A DNA stretch of 64,000 bases from Bacteroidales bacterium (GCA_029210565.1 JARGFQ010000004.1:1-64000); one strand, 5' to 3'. Counted from the first letter of the stretch, positions 46,466 through 56,429 are shown. Notes: generated from the sequence alone by a model not told the origin. A program made the numbers and translations.

Positions 46466-47671
46466 CTAGTTATCAACGGCTGTCGGATGGACAAAAGGTG
46501 TGGGATCCTGATCGTTGATAAAGTCGTTGTAAGAGTTGTTACTATCCTTGTAGATGACCTTACCGTCAAGTATCTTTTCAACCTTCCGCCTAACGCTCTT
46601 GCTGTTGTAAGTGGCAAGGCTCCAGACCATACCGGCGTCCACCTCTGTAGGTAGCCTCTTGAATCTCTTGGTCTCATCCGTACGGTTGCATTCCACGCCG
46701 TCAATGACCCAGTCCTTATGAACCATGAAATACTCCTTGGTTGATGTTGATCCGGGCCGTGTCATGAAGTTGTCGGGGTTGGCAACAAAAGTCTGCCAGT
46801 CAAGTCCTGTAGGCAGCCTGAACAGTATTACAGCCCCGCCAAAGACTGAATGGAGCCAGTCATACATTGTTGCGGAGGTAGTGTACATAATAATCATGTT
46901 TGCAGCCTGTGGGGCATCCGTGTCTTTGCCGGGAGCTTCAATGAAAGCCTCAAACTGTGCACTTCCAAGATTAACCGGAGAGAGCGGATTGCCGAGCGGG
47001 TCTGTCTGGTGATCGATGGCATCCATGGCCAGCACGACGCTGGTCCTGGGCTGCAGCGGGTACTGCTGTCCCGTGCCTGGGAACATCAGGGCATGAAAGT
47101 AAGTCGGTATCCGGTCCATGATCGACCCGTCAGGATTGACAAACTCGGTAGGAGATGATCCTATCGGCCAGGTGAGTCCGATACAGAGACCGTCAAGATA
47201 GACAACCTCATCGCTGTTGTTGTAGATCTCATGGAACTGGTCCGAATAGTAGTTGTTGCCTGTCTCGGTCTTGGAGCCTGTGTAATATATCTCCTTGAGG
47301 ACAAGACCACCCTTTTTTGAGGTAGCTACCAGGTGAACATCCCAGTTGTTTGCCCCGGTTGGCTGTACAGTCAGATTCTCGGTTATTCCGTTAAGGTAGA
47401 AATCACTTGTCTCCTTGGTGGCCGATATCTTATACATCCCCTCTTCAAATGCCATAGAGGCAGTGCCAAGAGTATTGGTCACCAGGTTAAACTTCTGGCC
47501 CGAGATGGTATTCTCAATCAGAATATTTACATCGGAGGCAAGATTATCGCCGTAACCTTCAGGATAGTAAGCCGAGATGGTTACATCATAGAGTTGTGCT
47601 CCCTTCTCGCAGGAGGTGAGTGCCGCCACTCCCGCAAGAATGATAACCAGAAAGATTGAACATTTTTTCAT
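46466..47671 (-). CDS. DUF4876 lipoprotein
   Basis: A 401-residue lipoprotein with lipobox AALTSC (Cys21). An Ig/carboxypeptidase-like N-terminal domain (about 25-115) precedes a beta-rich domain with LKEIYYTGSKTETGNNYYSD and FHEIYNNSDEVVYLDGL, the DUF4876 pattern. It is encoded next to a TonB-dependent receptor, as in relatives, so it may act as its surface-exposed partner, by analogy with SusD or HmuY. The ligand is unknown. Confidence 0.8.
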   Translation of the reverse strand: MKKCSIFLVIILAGVAALTSCEKGAQLYDVTISAYYPEGYGDNLASDVNILIENTISGQKFNLVTNTLGTASMAFEEGMYKISATKETSDFYLNGITENLTVQPTGANNWDVHLVATSKKGGLVLKEIYYTGSKTETGNNYYSDQFHEIYNNSDEVVYLDGLCIGLTWPIGSSPTEFVNPDGSIMDRIPTYFHALMFPGTGQQYPLQPRTSVVLAMDAIDHQTDPLGNPLSPVNLGSAQFEAFIEAPGKDTDAPQAANMIIMYTTSATMYDWLHSVFGGAVILFRLPTGLDWQTFVANPDNFMTRPGSTSTKEYFMVHKDWVIDGVECNRTDETKRFKRLPTEVDAGMVWSLATYNSKSVRRKVEKILDGKVIYKDSNNSYNDFINDQDPTPFVHPTAVDN

Positions 47672-47687
47672 GATATTGGATTTAAGG

Positions 47688-50576
47688 TTAGAACTTGATC
47701 TTTATCTCTGCGCCGAAATAGAGTGGAGGGTTCCTGCGTGCATAGACTTCAGGAGCGCCCCCACGCTGTTTTATCAGCGGATTATGATTGCTAATGTTGT
47801 TTGCATAGAATGAGAAATTGGCCTTGTCAGTAATCTCCTTGGTGAGCTTGAAGTTTATGACGAAGTATGGCGGGTAGCCTGTCTCGGCAAAGTACCAGGG
47901 TGTATTATACCGTTTTATCAGGTCGGAGTAAGGCTTGGTGACTGCCAGGGTACGATCGAACTCATGGTAGACCATCTGACGGTCATAATATCCCAATGGG
48001 TCCACATACTTGGGTAAAAGCTTGTCGGCATACGGGTCGTCAACAGCAGGATTAGTGTAGAACATGGGATTGCCGTCAGGGTCGTCCCAGACGCTCTGGT
48101 CACGGTCCATCCATATGATCTGTGTAGTCACGGATGCCACCATGCGCAGTTCCCTGATATGGGTAATAGTCCTGATATTGGTATTGAAGCGCTTGTCGAT
48201 ACTGCCGTATCCTGCAGGATAGAGGGCAACCATGGGGAACTCTTTTCCGCCTATGCTGCCCGAGGATGGTTTGGTGAGATCATCCACTGTCGTCTGCCTC
48301 TTCACCGTCATCCAGGCGCCGTCAATGATGAAGGAGGTACGTAACGCCCTGAACGTGCCGAGGTCAAGGGTAAACTCAACACCCTTTTTTGTTGTCATGG
48401 TGCCGTTCCCGGGATAGGTGAAGCTGACGAACACGGTATCCTGTACCGCTGGCAGCTGCACCTCGGTGCCGGAGACGGGATCGAGGTAGAATACTCCGGA
48501 GCCGGGTACAAAATAGAGCTCCAGGCCATTCAGCAACGGCTGGGTGTACCTGTTGAAAATGAAATTCTCATAATATCTCTCGAAACTGAAGCCGTTCTCC
48601 ATCTTCTCGGAATAGAGGGTGACATTCAGGTCAATATCGTTAAGTGTCAGGTCAAATCCGCCTTCAATTTTGCGGTTTACCGCCGGGACCAGGTTCTCGT
48701 TGCGCGGATTCTCAAATATCTTGGTTGTCACGACGAACAGGCCCCTCTGTGCAACCGGATCGTAATAGCTGAGCCCTGTTTTGTCCCAGTAAGCCCTGTC
48801 CGGGTAGAGATAGAGCAGTGACGGGGCTTTCGAGAACAGACCGTAGCCCCCTCTCAATGCCAGATGCGAGACAGCTCCCTTTCCATTGTCAATAACTGTA
48901 AATCTGGTATTGAACCTGGGATCAAGCATGGTGGTCTGCTCCTTTGACCTGAAGATGCCTTCGGGCTGTACATTGGTGAATCTGAGGCCGGCCTGAAGGT
49001 CGAGCCTGGTCTTGCCAATTGGTATACCCAGGTTCTCTTCGGCATAGTACGCCAGCTGTCCCAGGGATGGAATATCCTTGTATGACCTCGGTCTTGCATC
49101 CGTTCCGCCAACTGGTACCGGAGGCCGCGACAGGTCATAGACCCTTCCCAGTCCGTTGTTGCCGATGAGTCTGTATTCAACCCCGGCAACAATATTGTTG
49201 AGGACTTTCCCGATATTGAACGACCGGTTGCCTGACAGCCTCGTATTGTAATAATAGGGACGTCCGTCGATGGTGAGATCGCTGATATATGAAGAGGGCA
49301 GTATGGGTACCTGGTTCTCTCCCGACTCGTAGGCTATCGGCTGCGGCTGGGCACCTGAGGGTATCTCCTCCATGGTGACCTCATGACCCACCTGGTGCTG
49401 TATGTTGCCTGAAACCATCAGGTTCAGGTTTGTCAGCACCGCGGAGTTCATGGCCCATTTGGCGTTAAGGTTCATGGAGAGACCCTGGTCCTTTGCCTCA
49501 TAATCTTCGATATCAAGCATATCGGGGTCGTTCTTGCTGATGTCCAGGGTCTGCGATCCCCGTGCCGAGAGGCTCAGGGTAAGCGGTCTGATTTCCCGGA
49601 AAAGGGTATTGTTATAGATAAGGCCGCCATTAAGCCTGTTGAAAGTCTTGTATTTTACCCTGATGTCATCAAAAGACTGCGTATAATCAAAATCGAGGTT
49701 CAGTGTCCCGGCCCTGTCGCCCAGTGAAAGACCCTTTCCACCATAGAACTGTTTTATCCCGGGGTCGGTTTTAATCTTGGCGGTGAATGGGGTCTTTCCC
49801 TTCTTCATGGTCACCTTGACCGCACCGCTGAGCATATCACCGTTCTCAACACCCGCAATACCTCTTACCACCTCTATGGTCTCAATATTGTCAACTGCTA
49901 TCTGCCTGACATCCGTTCCACCTGATGCTGTAGTGGCAAACCCGGCAGTAACGCCCGTTGATGCACCTGTAGTCTTGAGAAACTGCATGTTGGCATCATT
50001 GGATACCGGTGCCCCGTCAACGATCAGCAGAGTCCCCAGACTGGCCATGTTATCACCAATATAGCCGTCTTTCCTGATGATCTCCCTGACTGTCAGTTGT
50101 TTGGGTTTTGAGAGGTCAGGGTTTAGCGTCGTCTGGCCCGGCAGCAGCTGCAGCACGTCGGATAGGTCGGTGGGCTGCACATGCTGTATGGCCGACTGTT
50201 CTATCACCGACCCGGAGGCAATGCGCCGCCCCTCCTTTGCTGTCACCACCACATCCTCAATGGCGAGGGTGGCCTCATCAATCAGGACGGTGACCTTCTC
50301 TTCACTAACCGGGAAGGTGACGGGGTGTTCATGTTCAATAAAACCCAGACACGAGACAACCAGCGTGTATGTCCCTGAAGGGACATTCCGCAGCACAAAT
50401 TCGCCGGAATCATTGGTGGTGGCCCAGATATTAAGCTCCTTGACAACCACGGTCGCCATCATCACCGGCTCTCCTGTATTCCGGCAGATGACCTTGCCCT
50501 GCATCGACGGCCTTGTCTGTCCCGTCAGCACCAGGGCAACGCCTAGCAACCACACTATTGAAAGTAACTTTTTCAA
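47688..50576 (-). CDS. TonB-dependent outer-membrane receptor
   Basis: A 962-residue receptor. After the signal peptide (1-20), a CarboxypepD_reg-like domain (about 24-108, GEFVLRNVPSGTYTLVVSCL) and a plug domain (about 115-235, with VDNIETIEVVRGIAGVENGD) precede a 22-strand type barrel ending GAEIKIKF. The long SusC-specific motifs are not evident. It should take up a ligand with energy from TonB. The neighbouring metal-sensing and redox genes suggest a metal complex, an inference. Confidence 0.9.
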   Translation of the reverse strand: MKKLLSIVWLLGVALVLTGQTRPSMQGKVICRNTGEPVMMATVVVKELNIWATTNDSGEFVLRNVPSGTYTLVVSCLGFIEHEHPVTFPVSEEKVTVLIDEATLAIEDVVVTAKEGRRIASGSVIEQSAIQHVQPTDLSDVLQLLPGQTTLNPDLSKPKQLTVREIIRKDGYIGDNMASLGTLLIVDGAPVSNDANMQFLKTTGASTGVTAGFATTASGGTDVRQIAVDNIETIEVVRGIAGVENGDMLSGAVKVTMKKGKTPFTAKIKTDPGIKQFYGGKGLSLGDRAGTLNLDFDYTQSFDDIRVKYKTFNRLNGGLIYNNTLFREIRPLTLSLSARGSQTLDISKNDPDMLDIEDYEAKDQGLSMNLNAKWAMNSAVLTNLNLMVSGNIQHQVGHEVTMEEIPSGAQPQPIAYESGENQVPILPSSYISDLTIDGRPYYYNTRLSGNRSFNIGKVLNNIVAGVEYRLIGNNGLGRVYDLSRPPVPVGGTDARPRSYKDIPSLGQLAYYAEENLGIPIGKTRLDLQAGLRFTNVQPEGIFRSKEQTTMLDPRFNTRFTVIDNGKGAVSHLALRGGYGLFSKAPSLLYLYPDRAYWDKTGLSYYDPVAQRGLFVVTTKIFENPRNENLVPAVNRKIEGGFDLTLNDIDLNVTLYSEKMENGFSFERYYENFIFNRYTQPLLNGLELYFVPGSGVFYLDPVSGTEVQLPAVQDTVFVSFTYPGNGTMTTKKGVEFTLDLGTFRALRTSFIIDGAWMTVKRQTTVDDLTKPSSGSIGGKEFPMVALYPAGYGSIDKRFNTNIRTITHIRELRMVASVTTQIIWMDRDQSVWDDPDGNPMFYTNPAVDDPYADKLLPKYVDPLGYYDRQMVYHEFDRTLAVTKPYSDLIKRYNTPWYFAETGYPPYFVINFKLTKEITDKANFSFYANNISNHNPLIKQRGGAPEVYARRNPPLYFGAEIKIKF

Positions 50577-50580
50577 TCTG

Positions 50581-51828
50581 TCAGTTTTTGACTGGAGGTT
50601 TCACTTTACTGAATTTGTTCGGAAAGAACTGTGTGGCAATCAGCCCGTACACTCCCGTGACGGCTGTGATCAGCAGATCAGGAATATTTGATCTCAGCGG
50701 CCATCCGCGCCTGATGATAAGTACCAATGCCGTTACCAGAGCAAGCAGGTTAACAATGAGCCACCTTACGCCCGGTGAAGGCTTGAAGTAGAACCTTACA
50801 AATGAAGAGTTGTCATCCCTCATCCGTATCTCGAAAGGAAAGATGGAGGCAAACATCTTGCCGTCAGGCCTCTCATACAGATCCTCCCACTCTTCCCCGT
50901 GAGTGGCTACAACATTATACAAGTCATCAATCACTATTGCCTCATACCAGTTACTTCCCATAACGGTGATGCACTTATTGAACAGATCAGCGGTCAACCT
51001 GAAGGTGTGAATTGAAGGGTTAAACCCGTCAACCGGCAGCCGCTGGAGGTCATAAACCTCATCCATTACCACAAATATACCCTTATTCCGTGTAAAAACA
51101 TAACAGTAATACTCTTTGCTTCTAATATCTACAGCTTCAATATAAACTATATCAAGCTCCTTCGGGGTTTCAATCCGGACTACGTAGGGCTGCCCCTTGA
51201 TCATCTTTACATGAAAGAGTGCTCCTTCGCTGTCGGTGATGAAATATCCCTCGTCGCACGACTTACGCGTGGTGGGAATGCCTGCTATGATCCTGGCCGG
51301 GAATGAGAAGCCCTCTTCAGCAAGGGCAGAGGTGAAGAGAGCGCTTTTCTCCTCGTTGACCTCATTTGTTCTGGCCACAATGAATTCCATCCTTTTCTCA
51401 ACCCGGAAATAGTCTTCCGGCATCGAGAGGTTTACCTTTCCGCTCTGGGATTCAAACATGGGCCAGAGGGTGGGAACCGGAGAGTCAGTTTTCTTCGGTG
51501 TATATCGGTAGAATGATGAGGCCCTGCTGATTGAAGGAGCCTCCATCAGTACTCCGTTGATGGAATCGGGCATTGTACCGTCAGCCATCAACTGCCTGAA
51601 GAACATGAAGGGAAGAATCTTTTCATACTCTTCTGAGGTGTATTCCTTCCCTTCCGGATTTTTCTTCTTACTGCCGTCAACAATGACAAAGTCTTCCGTA
51701 ATGGTGCTGTAGAAGATATTGGGTGACCTGGGAACCTTCTCAAAGATTGTCCAGAACAGTGACGGCAACACTATCGATGCTACCAGGATGCCTGTAGCAA
51801 CTAATATATATCTGCTGAACTTTATCAT
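50581..51828 (-). CDS. DUF4857 membrane protein
   Basis: A 415-residue protein with one N-terminal TM helix (about 5-28), a large extracytoplasmic domain (30-345) and two C-terminal TM helices (about 352-403). Visible family features are TITEDFVIVDGSKKKNPEGK and LPFMFFRQLMADGTMPDSING. Its ATG at 51828 follows the permease stop by 1 base. It is probably a membrane partner of the ABC permease. DUF4857 has no assigned function. Confidence 0.8.
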   Translation of the reverse strand: MIKFSRYILVATGILVASIVLPSLFWTIFEKVPRSPNIFYSTITEDFVIVDGSKKKNPEGKEYTSEEYEKILPFMFFRQLMADGTMPDSINGVLMEAPSISRASSFYRYTPKKTDSPVPTLWPMFESQSGKVNLSMPEDYFRVEKRMEFIVARTNEVNEEKSALFTSALAEEGFSFPARIIAGIPTTRKSCDEGYFITDSEGALFHVKMIKGQPYVVRIETPKELDIVYIEAVDIRSKEYYCYVFTRNKGIFVVMDEVYDLQRLPVDGFNPSIHTFRLTADLFNKCITVMGSNWYEAIVIDDLYNVVATHGEEWEDLYERPDGKMFASIFPFEIRMRDDNSSFVRFYFKPSPGVRWLIVNLLALVTALVLIIRRGWPLRSNIPDLLITAVTGVYGLIATQFFPNKFSKVKPPVKN

Positions 51829-51829
51829 C

Positions 51830-52498
51830 TTACATCTCTCCTTTCCTGAACCTGTAACCTGAAAATAAAACAACACAACTAAGAACCAGGGTAATAAGTG
51901 CCAGGGGCAGAAGTACCGGACTGAATGCGCCGATTGATGCCCCTGTAAAGAAAAAAGTCACAAACCCAGCTGCCAATACCGCATAGAGTCCCCTGAATAT
52001 CCACATTGGCTCCAGGAGTATCAGGGCAACCAGAAAATAGGTTGCCATCCCTCCCTGAAACCATGGCATCATGGTTAACAGGGATGCCCTGATGATGTTT
52101 GAGGGAAAGAAGATGGCGCTGCCGGCCGTGAAGAGCCCCAGCAGGACCAGGAAAAGAGCCAGAAGCATCACTGCCCCGAATGCATGCATCTTGATGAGTA
52201 TGCCGTTCTCGGAGACGGGAAGATGAAACGTCAGCTTTATCCGCTTGTTGACTGTCTCGGGGAAATACTGTGCTATTGCTACTGCAAGGCCAATGACAAA
52301 AGGCAGGAACTTCAGAACACTGAAATAGGTATAGCCCCTGAAAAGAAATGAATACCAGTAATTCGCGGCATCGACAAACAGTATGTCATGACGCACCTTA
52401 AGGAAGATATTGATCAGGGCAAGGAGGCCGAGGCCCAATGTTATCCAGACAACCAGCCTGATCTTGATCCACTCTTTATACAATATTGATTTAAGCAT
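51830..52498 (-). CDS. ABC transporter permease-like membrane protein
   Basis: A 222-residue protein with about six TM helices (starting near residues 15, 50, 100, 145, 165 and 195) and the loop YFPETVNKRIKLTFHLPVSE, a pattern of ABC-2 type permeases. It lies between the ATPase and DUF4857 genes with gaps of 17 and 1 bases. Together they look like a NosFY-type transporter. Confidence 0.8.
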   Translation of the reverse strand: MLKSILYKEWIKIRLVVWITLGLGLLALINIFLKVRHDILFVDAANYWYSFLFRGYTYFSVLKFLPFVIGLAVAIAQYFPETVNKRIKLTFHLPVSENGILIKMHAFGAVMLLALFLVLLGLFTAGSAIFFPSNIIRASLLTMMPWFQGGMATYFLVALILLEPMWIFRGLYAVLAAGFVTFFFTGASIGAFSPVLLPLALITLVLSCVVLFSGYRFRKGEM

Positions 52499-52515
52499 AT
52501 ATCTTATATTCAGGG

Positions 52516-53400
52516 TTAATACTTACGCGTAAGTCCTATAAATGCATCTTCGAGTGACATCTTTCTCTCCTCAAATGAGCTATAGTCAATACCTTTTGAT
52601 GCGAGATAGTTCTTAACCTCATCCTCCGTGGAATAAGTATAGAATTCAATCTTATCCTTGACCTTTTCTATGTTGACTGCAATGCCATCGAGGTCAACCT
52701 CCTGCTCAGGAGAGGTGAGGGTGATATTGAACTGCCTGAAGGTGTTCATGAACTGTTCCACGGGCTGCTGTGCCAGGATCTTGTTGTAATCCATGATCAT
52801 CACATCGTCTATCAGCCGTTCCATATCCTGGATAATATGAGAGGTGACGAAGACTGTTTTATGTTCAGCCTTGGCATACTCACGCATGTAATCAATGAAG
52901 AGTCTCCTGTATCCCGGGTCGAGGCCCATGGAGAAGTCGTCAAGAATCAGCAGGTCCGGATCCTGTGCCAGGATGAGTCCCAGTGCCACCTGCGAGCGCT
53001 GACCGCAGGACATGGTCGAGATCTTCTGCTTTGGGGTGACCTTCAGCTTTGACATCAGTTCCCAGTAGGGTGCGCTGTTCCAGTCGGGATAGAAACCAGA
53101 GTAGAACTTCTCTATCTGGTGAATATTCATGAAGGAATACTGTATATGTCCCTCTATCAGGAATCCGATCCTTCTCTTGGTCTCAGGGGAAAGCGTCTGG
53201 GTATTCTGCCCGTAGATGAGACACTCGCCCGAAAAGGGCTGCAGAAAGCCGTTGAGGATGTTAATGGTGGTTGATTTCCCTGTGCCGTTCTTGCCAAGGA
53301 GGCCAAGTATCTTGCCCTCTTCGACATTGAAGCTCAGGTTTTCATAGACCAGCTTCTTCCCGTAATAGTGGGTGAGGTTTTTGCACTCTATTGCGTACAT
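52516..53400 (-). CDS. ABC transporter ATP-binding protein
   Basis: A 294-residue ATPase. Walker A is GKNGTGKS (36-43), the signature reads TMSCGQRSQ (about 129-137) instead of LSGGQ, Walker B is LLILDD (150-155) with Asp155 in place of the usual catalytic Glu, and the switch His188 is present (TSHII). The D-loop SMGLDPG is intact. An extra C-terminal domain of about 80 residues follows. The Glu-to-Asp change may slow hydrolysis. The partner is the downstream permease. Confidence 0.88.
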   Translation of the reverse strand: MYAIECKNLTHYYGKKLVYENLSFNVEEGKILGLLGKNGTGKSTTINILNGFLQPFSGECLIYGQNTQTLSPETKRRIGFLIEGHIQYSFMNIHQIEKFYSGFYPDWNSAPYWELMSKLKVTPKQKISTMSCGQRSQVALGLILAQDPDLLILDDFSMGLDPGYRRLFIDYMREYAKAEHKTVFVTSHIIQDMERLIDDVMIMDYNKILAQQPVEQFMNTFRQFNITLTSPEQEVDLDGIAVNIEKVKDKIEFYTYSTEDEVKNYLASKGIDYSSFEERKMSLEDAFIGLTRKY

Positions 53401-53458
53401 ATGGCGTTTGTCAGTTATCAGTTTTTGTCAGGGTTATGCGGTTAACAGGTTCCGGAGG

Positions 53459-55378
53459 TTATTTTTTGACAGTGCCAGGATCAGGGAAGCTGAAGGGATT
53501 TACGAGCTTGCCTGTACGGCCGTCAGTGTAATGGAAGACAAGGGTATCGGCATTGACAGCAGCAAAGATGTTGTCAGGAGCGGTGACCGTGTCAACGAAG
53601 TGGATCACACCCATCTCCGCCCCTATTGAGTCCAGGGCGGTTTCGAAGGCTATAATGCCGTCATCATTTGAAAGGTGGCTGACCAGGTATGTATACCTGG
53701 CCTTGAGTGACGAGTTTGTGCCCATCATGAGGATATAATGAGAGACAACATCATCCGAGAAATTTGAGAATCCGTTGAAGCGTGAGCTTGTCGGAATAAA
53801 CATGGCCGAAGCATATTCTCTCTTTGACATAGTCAGAGGCTCATCATCGAAGGTGATGACTCTATAGGGCAGCTTGACATGAAACTCGTTATCATTGGAG
53901 GTGAAAGTCAGGTTTTTTGACTCAATTACCTCCGTCAGTTCTTCCCTGCCTGGCTCTTTCCCTGCCGGGAAGTATATTCGCACTATCACCGGGCAGGCAA
54001 ATTCGGTCTGGAAACCGCAGGCATCAGTCTTCTGGTTAAGGAGATGCTGCAGATAGGTAGCATCGAGTGGATCGAAGAACTTATCAATGGTGAGGGTGTA
54101 GTGTATCACCGAGTCAACATCCTTTGTCACCGGCCTGATGACACGCTTCACCGGTACGAACATTAGCTGCTGCAGCTTCTCATCGTTATAGAGTGAGGTG
54201 TCATACAGCACCCTCACCTTATGGTTGGCGACGAAGGTGGAGACACCGTAAATGCCTTCATGTCTTCGCATCTGGTTGGCAAAAGCCGTTGAGCTGCCAA
54301 AGCACTTGATGTTCTTCAATCCCTCCATCTCAAAAACACCAGCATTCTCCAACTGTTCCGGCGTGCCCCACTTCTGATCTATGGTAGGCAGCTCGAACAG
54401 GCTGCCTGCGGCAATACCCAGGATAATAAGCGCTCCCAGCACGGCTGCCGGTAGCCACTTCATATTCTTTTTGTTGATCAGGAGTGTATCCTTTTCGGGA
54501 CATGCATGGAGACAATCGCCGCACAGTGTGCAGTCCGTATGGGTTACCTTCTCCATGCGCGCCACGTCAATACCCTGGGGACAGGTTTCAGAGCAGAGAC
54601 CGCAGTCAATGCAGATTTCGGTGTTTCGGGTGATATGCACCGGGTCGGGCCACACCTTTTTCATCCGTGTCACCTCAAGAATATATCCGCCGGCGGTGAT
54701 TACCAGGAGCGGGTATACATAGGATATCTCAAGCCCCACGAGGATCAGTATCACATAGAGCGCCATGACGCCCAGAAACCACCATGAGAACTTGAATATG
54801 GCGGAGAGGGCTCCCAGGGGGCACAGATAGCGGCACCAGAAGAGCCTTACAAAGAGCGACCCGACTACGAGGGCAACGATGGCCAGGAGAGCCCACAGCA
54901 GTACAACATCACTGTCAAAGCCGGAGACAGCTGCATAGTAAGGGTCAAACTTCTTGCAGAAAAGCTCACTCGACTTCAGGGTGAAGTAGAATGTTATAAA
55001 GAGCAACGCATACTTTGTCAGACGGAGGGCATAGTCAACAAAACCTTTAGGAGTTATCCTCACCTTCAGCCTGTCACCCAGCTTGCCTATCCACTCTCCC
55101 ACGGTTCCGAGGGGGCATATGTATCCGCAGAAGAGCCTGGAGAAGAGCACGATGCCTATAAAGAGAACCACCCCCATCATGATCTGTGTGCTTGTCATGG
55201 AGCAGGAGAGCGAATCCATCGTCATATAGCTTCCCAGTGCCTGGATCCCGCCGAACGGACAGTAAGCTTCGAAGTCGGGAGCATAAGCCTTGTCAAAGAG
55301 CAGGCGGAAGCCCATAAATGTGAGGACGCCAATTATCGCAAATTGATATAGGAGCTTGTACCAGTTTTGTTTTTTCAT
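53459..55378 (-). CDS. NosR/CcoG-like membrane 4Fe-4S protein with HMA-like domain
   Basis: A 639-residue inner-membrane protein. About five to six TM helices (15-235) carry two CxxxCP motifs (FCGYICPLG, WCRYLCPLG), as in NosR and CcoG. Two 4Fe-4S motifs follow (Cys256/259/262/266 and Cys283/286/289/293: CIDCGLCSETC, CTLCGDCLHAC). After another TM helix (308-326), residues 349-407 look like a heavy-metal-associated domain with a single Cys359 (LKNIKCFGSSTA), followed by a soluble domain of about 230 residues. It may pass electrons to a periplasmic metal or enzyme. CcoG is a cupric reductase, and the same role here is inference. Confidence 0.82.
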   Translation of the reverse strand: MKKQNWYKLLYQFAIIGVLTFMGFRLLFDKAYAPDFEAYCPFGGIQALGSYMTMDSLSCSMTSTQIMMGVVLFIGIVLFSRLFCGYICPLGTVGEWIGKLGDRLKVRITPKGFVDYALRLTKYALLFITFYFTLKSSELFCKKFDPYYAAVSGFDSDVVLLWALLAIVALVVGSLFVRLFWCRYLCPLGALSAIFKFSWWFLGVMALYVILILVGLEISYVYPLLVITAGGYILEVTRMKKVWPDPVHITRNTEICIDCGLCSETCPQGIDVARMEKVTHTDCTLCGDCLHACPEKDTLLINKKNMKWLPAAVLGALIILGIAAGSLFELPTIDQKWGTPEQLENAGVFEMEGLKNIKCFGSSTAFANQMRRHEGIYGVSTFVANHKVRVLYDTSLYNDEKLQQLMFVPVKRVIRPVTKDVDSVIHYTLTIDKFFDPLDATYLQHLLNQKTDACGFQTEFACPVIVRIYFPAGKEPGREELTEVIESKNLTFTSNDNEFHVKLPYRVITFDDEPLTMSKREYASAMFIPTSSRFNGFSNFSDDVVSHYILMMGTNSSLKARYTYLVSHLSNDDGIIAFETALDSIGAEMGVIHFVDTVTAPDNIFAAVNADTLVFHYTDGRTGKLVNPFSFPDPGTVKK

Positions 55379-55495
55379 TCGGTTAATTAATTATTATTTC
55401 TTTGGTCTGATGGAACTTGCATGAATAAAATTATCAATTCCTGTTGTGAAATATTGCTCTTGTAAGTTTCATCCGATTGGGTCAGGTTTATTGGA

Positions 55496-55828
55496 TTATT
55501 TGCAGATAAAATTTCTGAAGAACGGATCGTGTAGAAGATCTGTACTTATGTAGTGTGAGTCCATCAGTTCCACCAGGGCCTCGTGGGATGATGAGTTTCC
55601 GTCAGGCTGTAGGTCGCTGTAGCCCTTTAATCCCAGCAGGACTCCCAGTGAACAGTAAATTGCCAGCACCACCGTGGAGAGAAGTATCCGCGAAGGCACC
55701 GACATAGACCTGAATCCTCCCTCCCTCCGCCGCTCAATTCTGGACATGACATCGTCAGCGAATGAGTCGGGAGCATCTATTCTCTTGCCTTTCAGGTTAT
55801 TGGCAAGATCAGAAAAATAATCTGTCAT
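55496..55828 (-). CDS. small one-TM protein, putative anti-sigma factor
   Basis: A 110-residue protein: cytoplasmic-type N-terminal segment (residues 1-45, DAPDSFADDVMSRIERRRE), TM helix 46-66 and a periplasmic tail ending DPFFRNFICK. The layout is that of short anti-sigma factors such as CnrY. It follows the sigma and sensor genes. A 117-base gap after it (55379-55495) holds no gene and may contain a promoter for the downstream block. ATG 55828 was preferred over an upstream start. No sequence family recognised. Confidence 0.6.
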   Translation of the reverse strand: MTDYFSDLANNLKGKRIDAPDSFADDVMSRIERRREGGFRSMSVPSRILLSTVVLAIYCSLGVLLGLKGYSDLQPDGNSSSHEALVELMDSHYISTDLLHDPFFRNFICK

Positions 55829-55904
55829 GATTTGATTTGAATAAATATGAACGCTCAATAAAAAGACAATTGTGGAGTCGGAAACCTGCGGTCACTACAG
55901 AAAA

Positions 55905-56429
55905 TTATTTTCCGATATTGTTGATCCGTTCTCTCCTGGGGCATTCTCTCTTGTTGCAGCTCTCGCATAGTTCATCGAGCTGCATCATTCTCTTGAAGAT
56001 TTCGGTAAGCTCTTTTTGCTGATCCTCGTTGCAGATGCTTTTCAGGTTCATAAAATAGTCGGTGGTATGCCTTCTGAGCGAGGCACTGAGTGTTCCCACC
56101 TTCCTGGAGAGGCTGTCAAGCACAATCGGGTCACTCTGCTCCTTTGCCAGTTCTTCAATCATTGCCACGTTGGTCTCGCACATCATGTCGAAGACAATAT
56201 TGTATGTCCGGGTTGTCCGGTCATTTTCCACCAGAACCTTACGGTACTGTTCATCAGTCAGGCTGAGCTCCCTGCGGAGCATGTCCATGGAATTGATCAC
56301 TCCCGGGTCATTCGTTTGCTTCTCACCCGCGCTTTTCATTAACAGGAAAGTAACTACAGCCGATGTGATGATCAGGATCAGGATCAGGTTGAACCAAAGC
56401 AAAATCCTGTTGGTTTTTTCAGGTATCAT
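55905..56429 (-). CDS. CnrX-like periplasmic metal sensor, membrane-anchored
   Basis: A 174-residue protein with an N-terminal TM anchor (10-31) and a helical periplasmic domain containing RRELSLTDEQYRKVL (LTxxQ-type, about 52-66), like CnrX and other heavy-metal sensors of the Spy/CpxP fold. The C-terminus has a Cys cluster, Cys155, Cys158 and Cys163 (ELCESCNKRECPRRE), with Cys84, His121 and Cys133 further upstream. It overlaps the sigma gene by 11 bases. Metal binding is predicted from family and residues only. Confidence 0.75.
   Translation of the reverse strand: MIPEKTNRILLWFNLILILIITSAVVTFLLMKSAGEKQTNDPGVINSMDMLRRELSLTDEQYRKVLVENDRTTRTYNIVFDMMCETNVAMIEELAKEQSDPIVLDSLSRKVGTLSASLRRHTTDYFMNLKSICNEDQQKELTEIFKRMMQLDELCESCNKRECPRRERINNIGK

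Noticed and set aside
55379..55495. ECF-type promoter (TGAAAC-like -35) before the NosR-like gene
   Set aside because: A TGAAACTT is present, but no defined -10 partner could be assigned for this sigma group.
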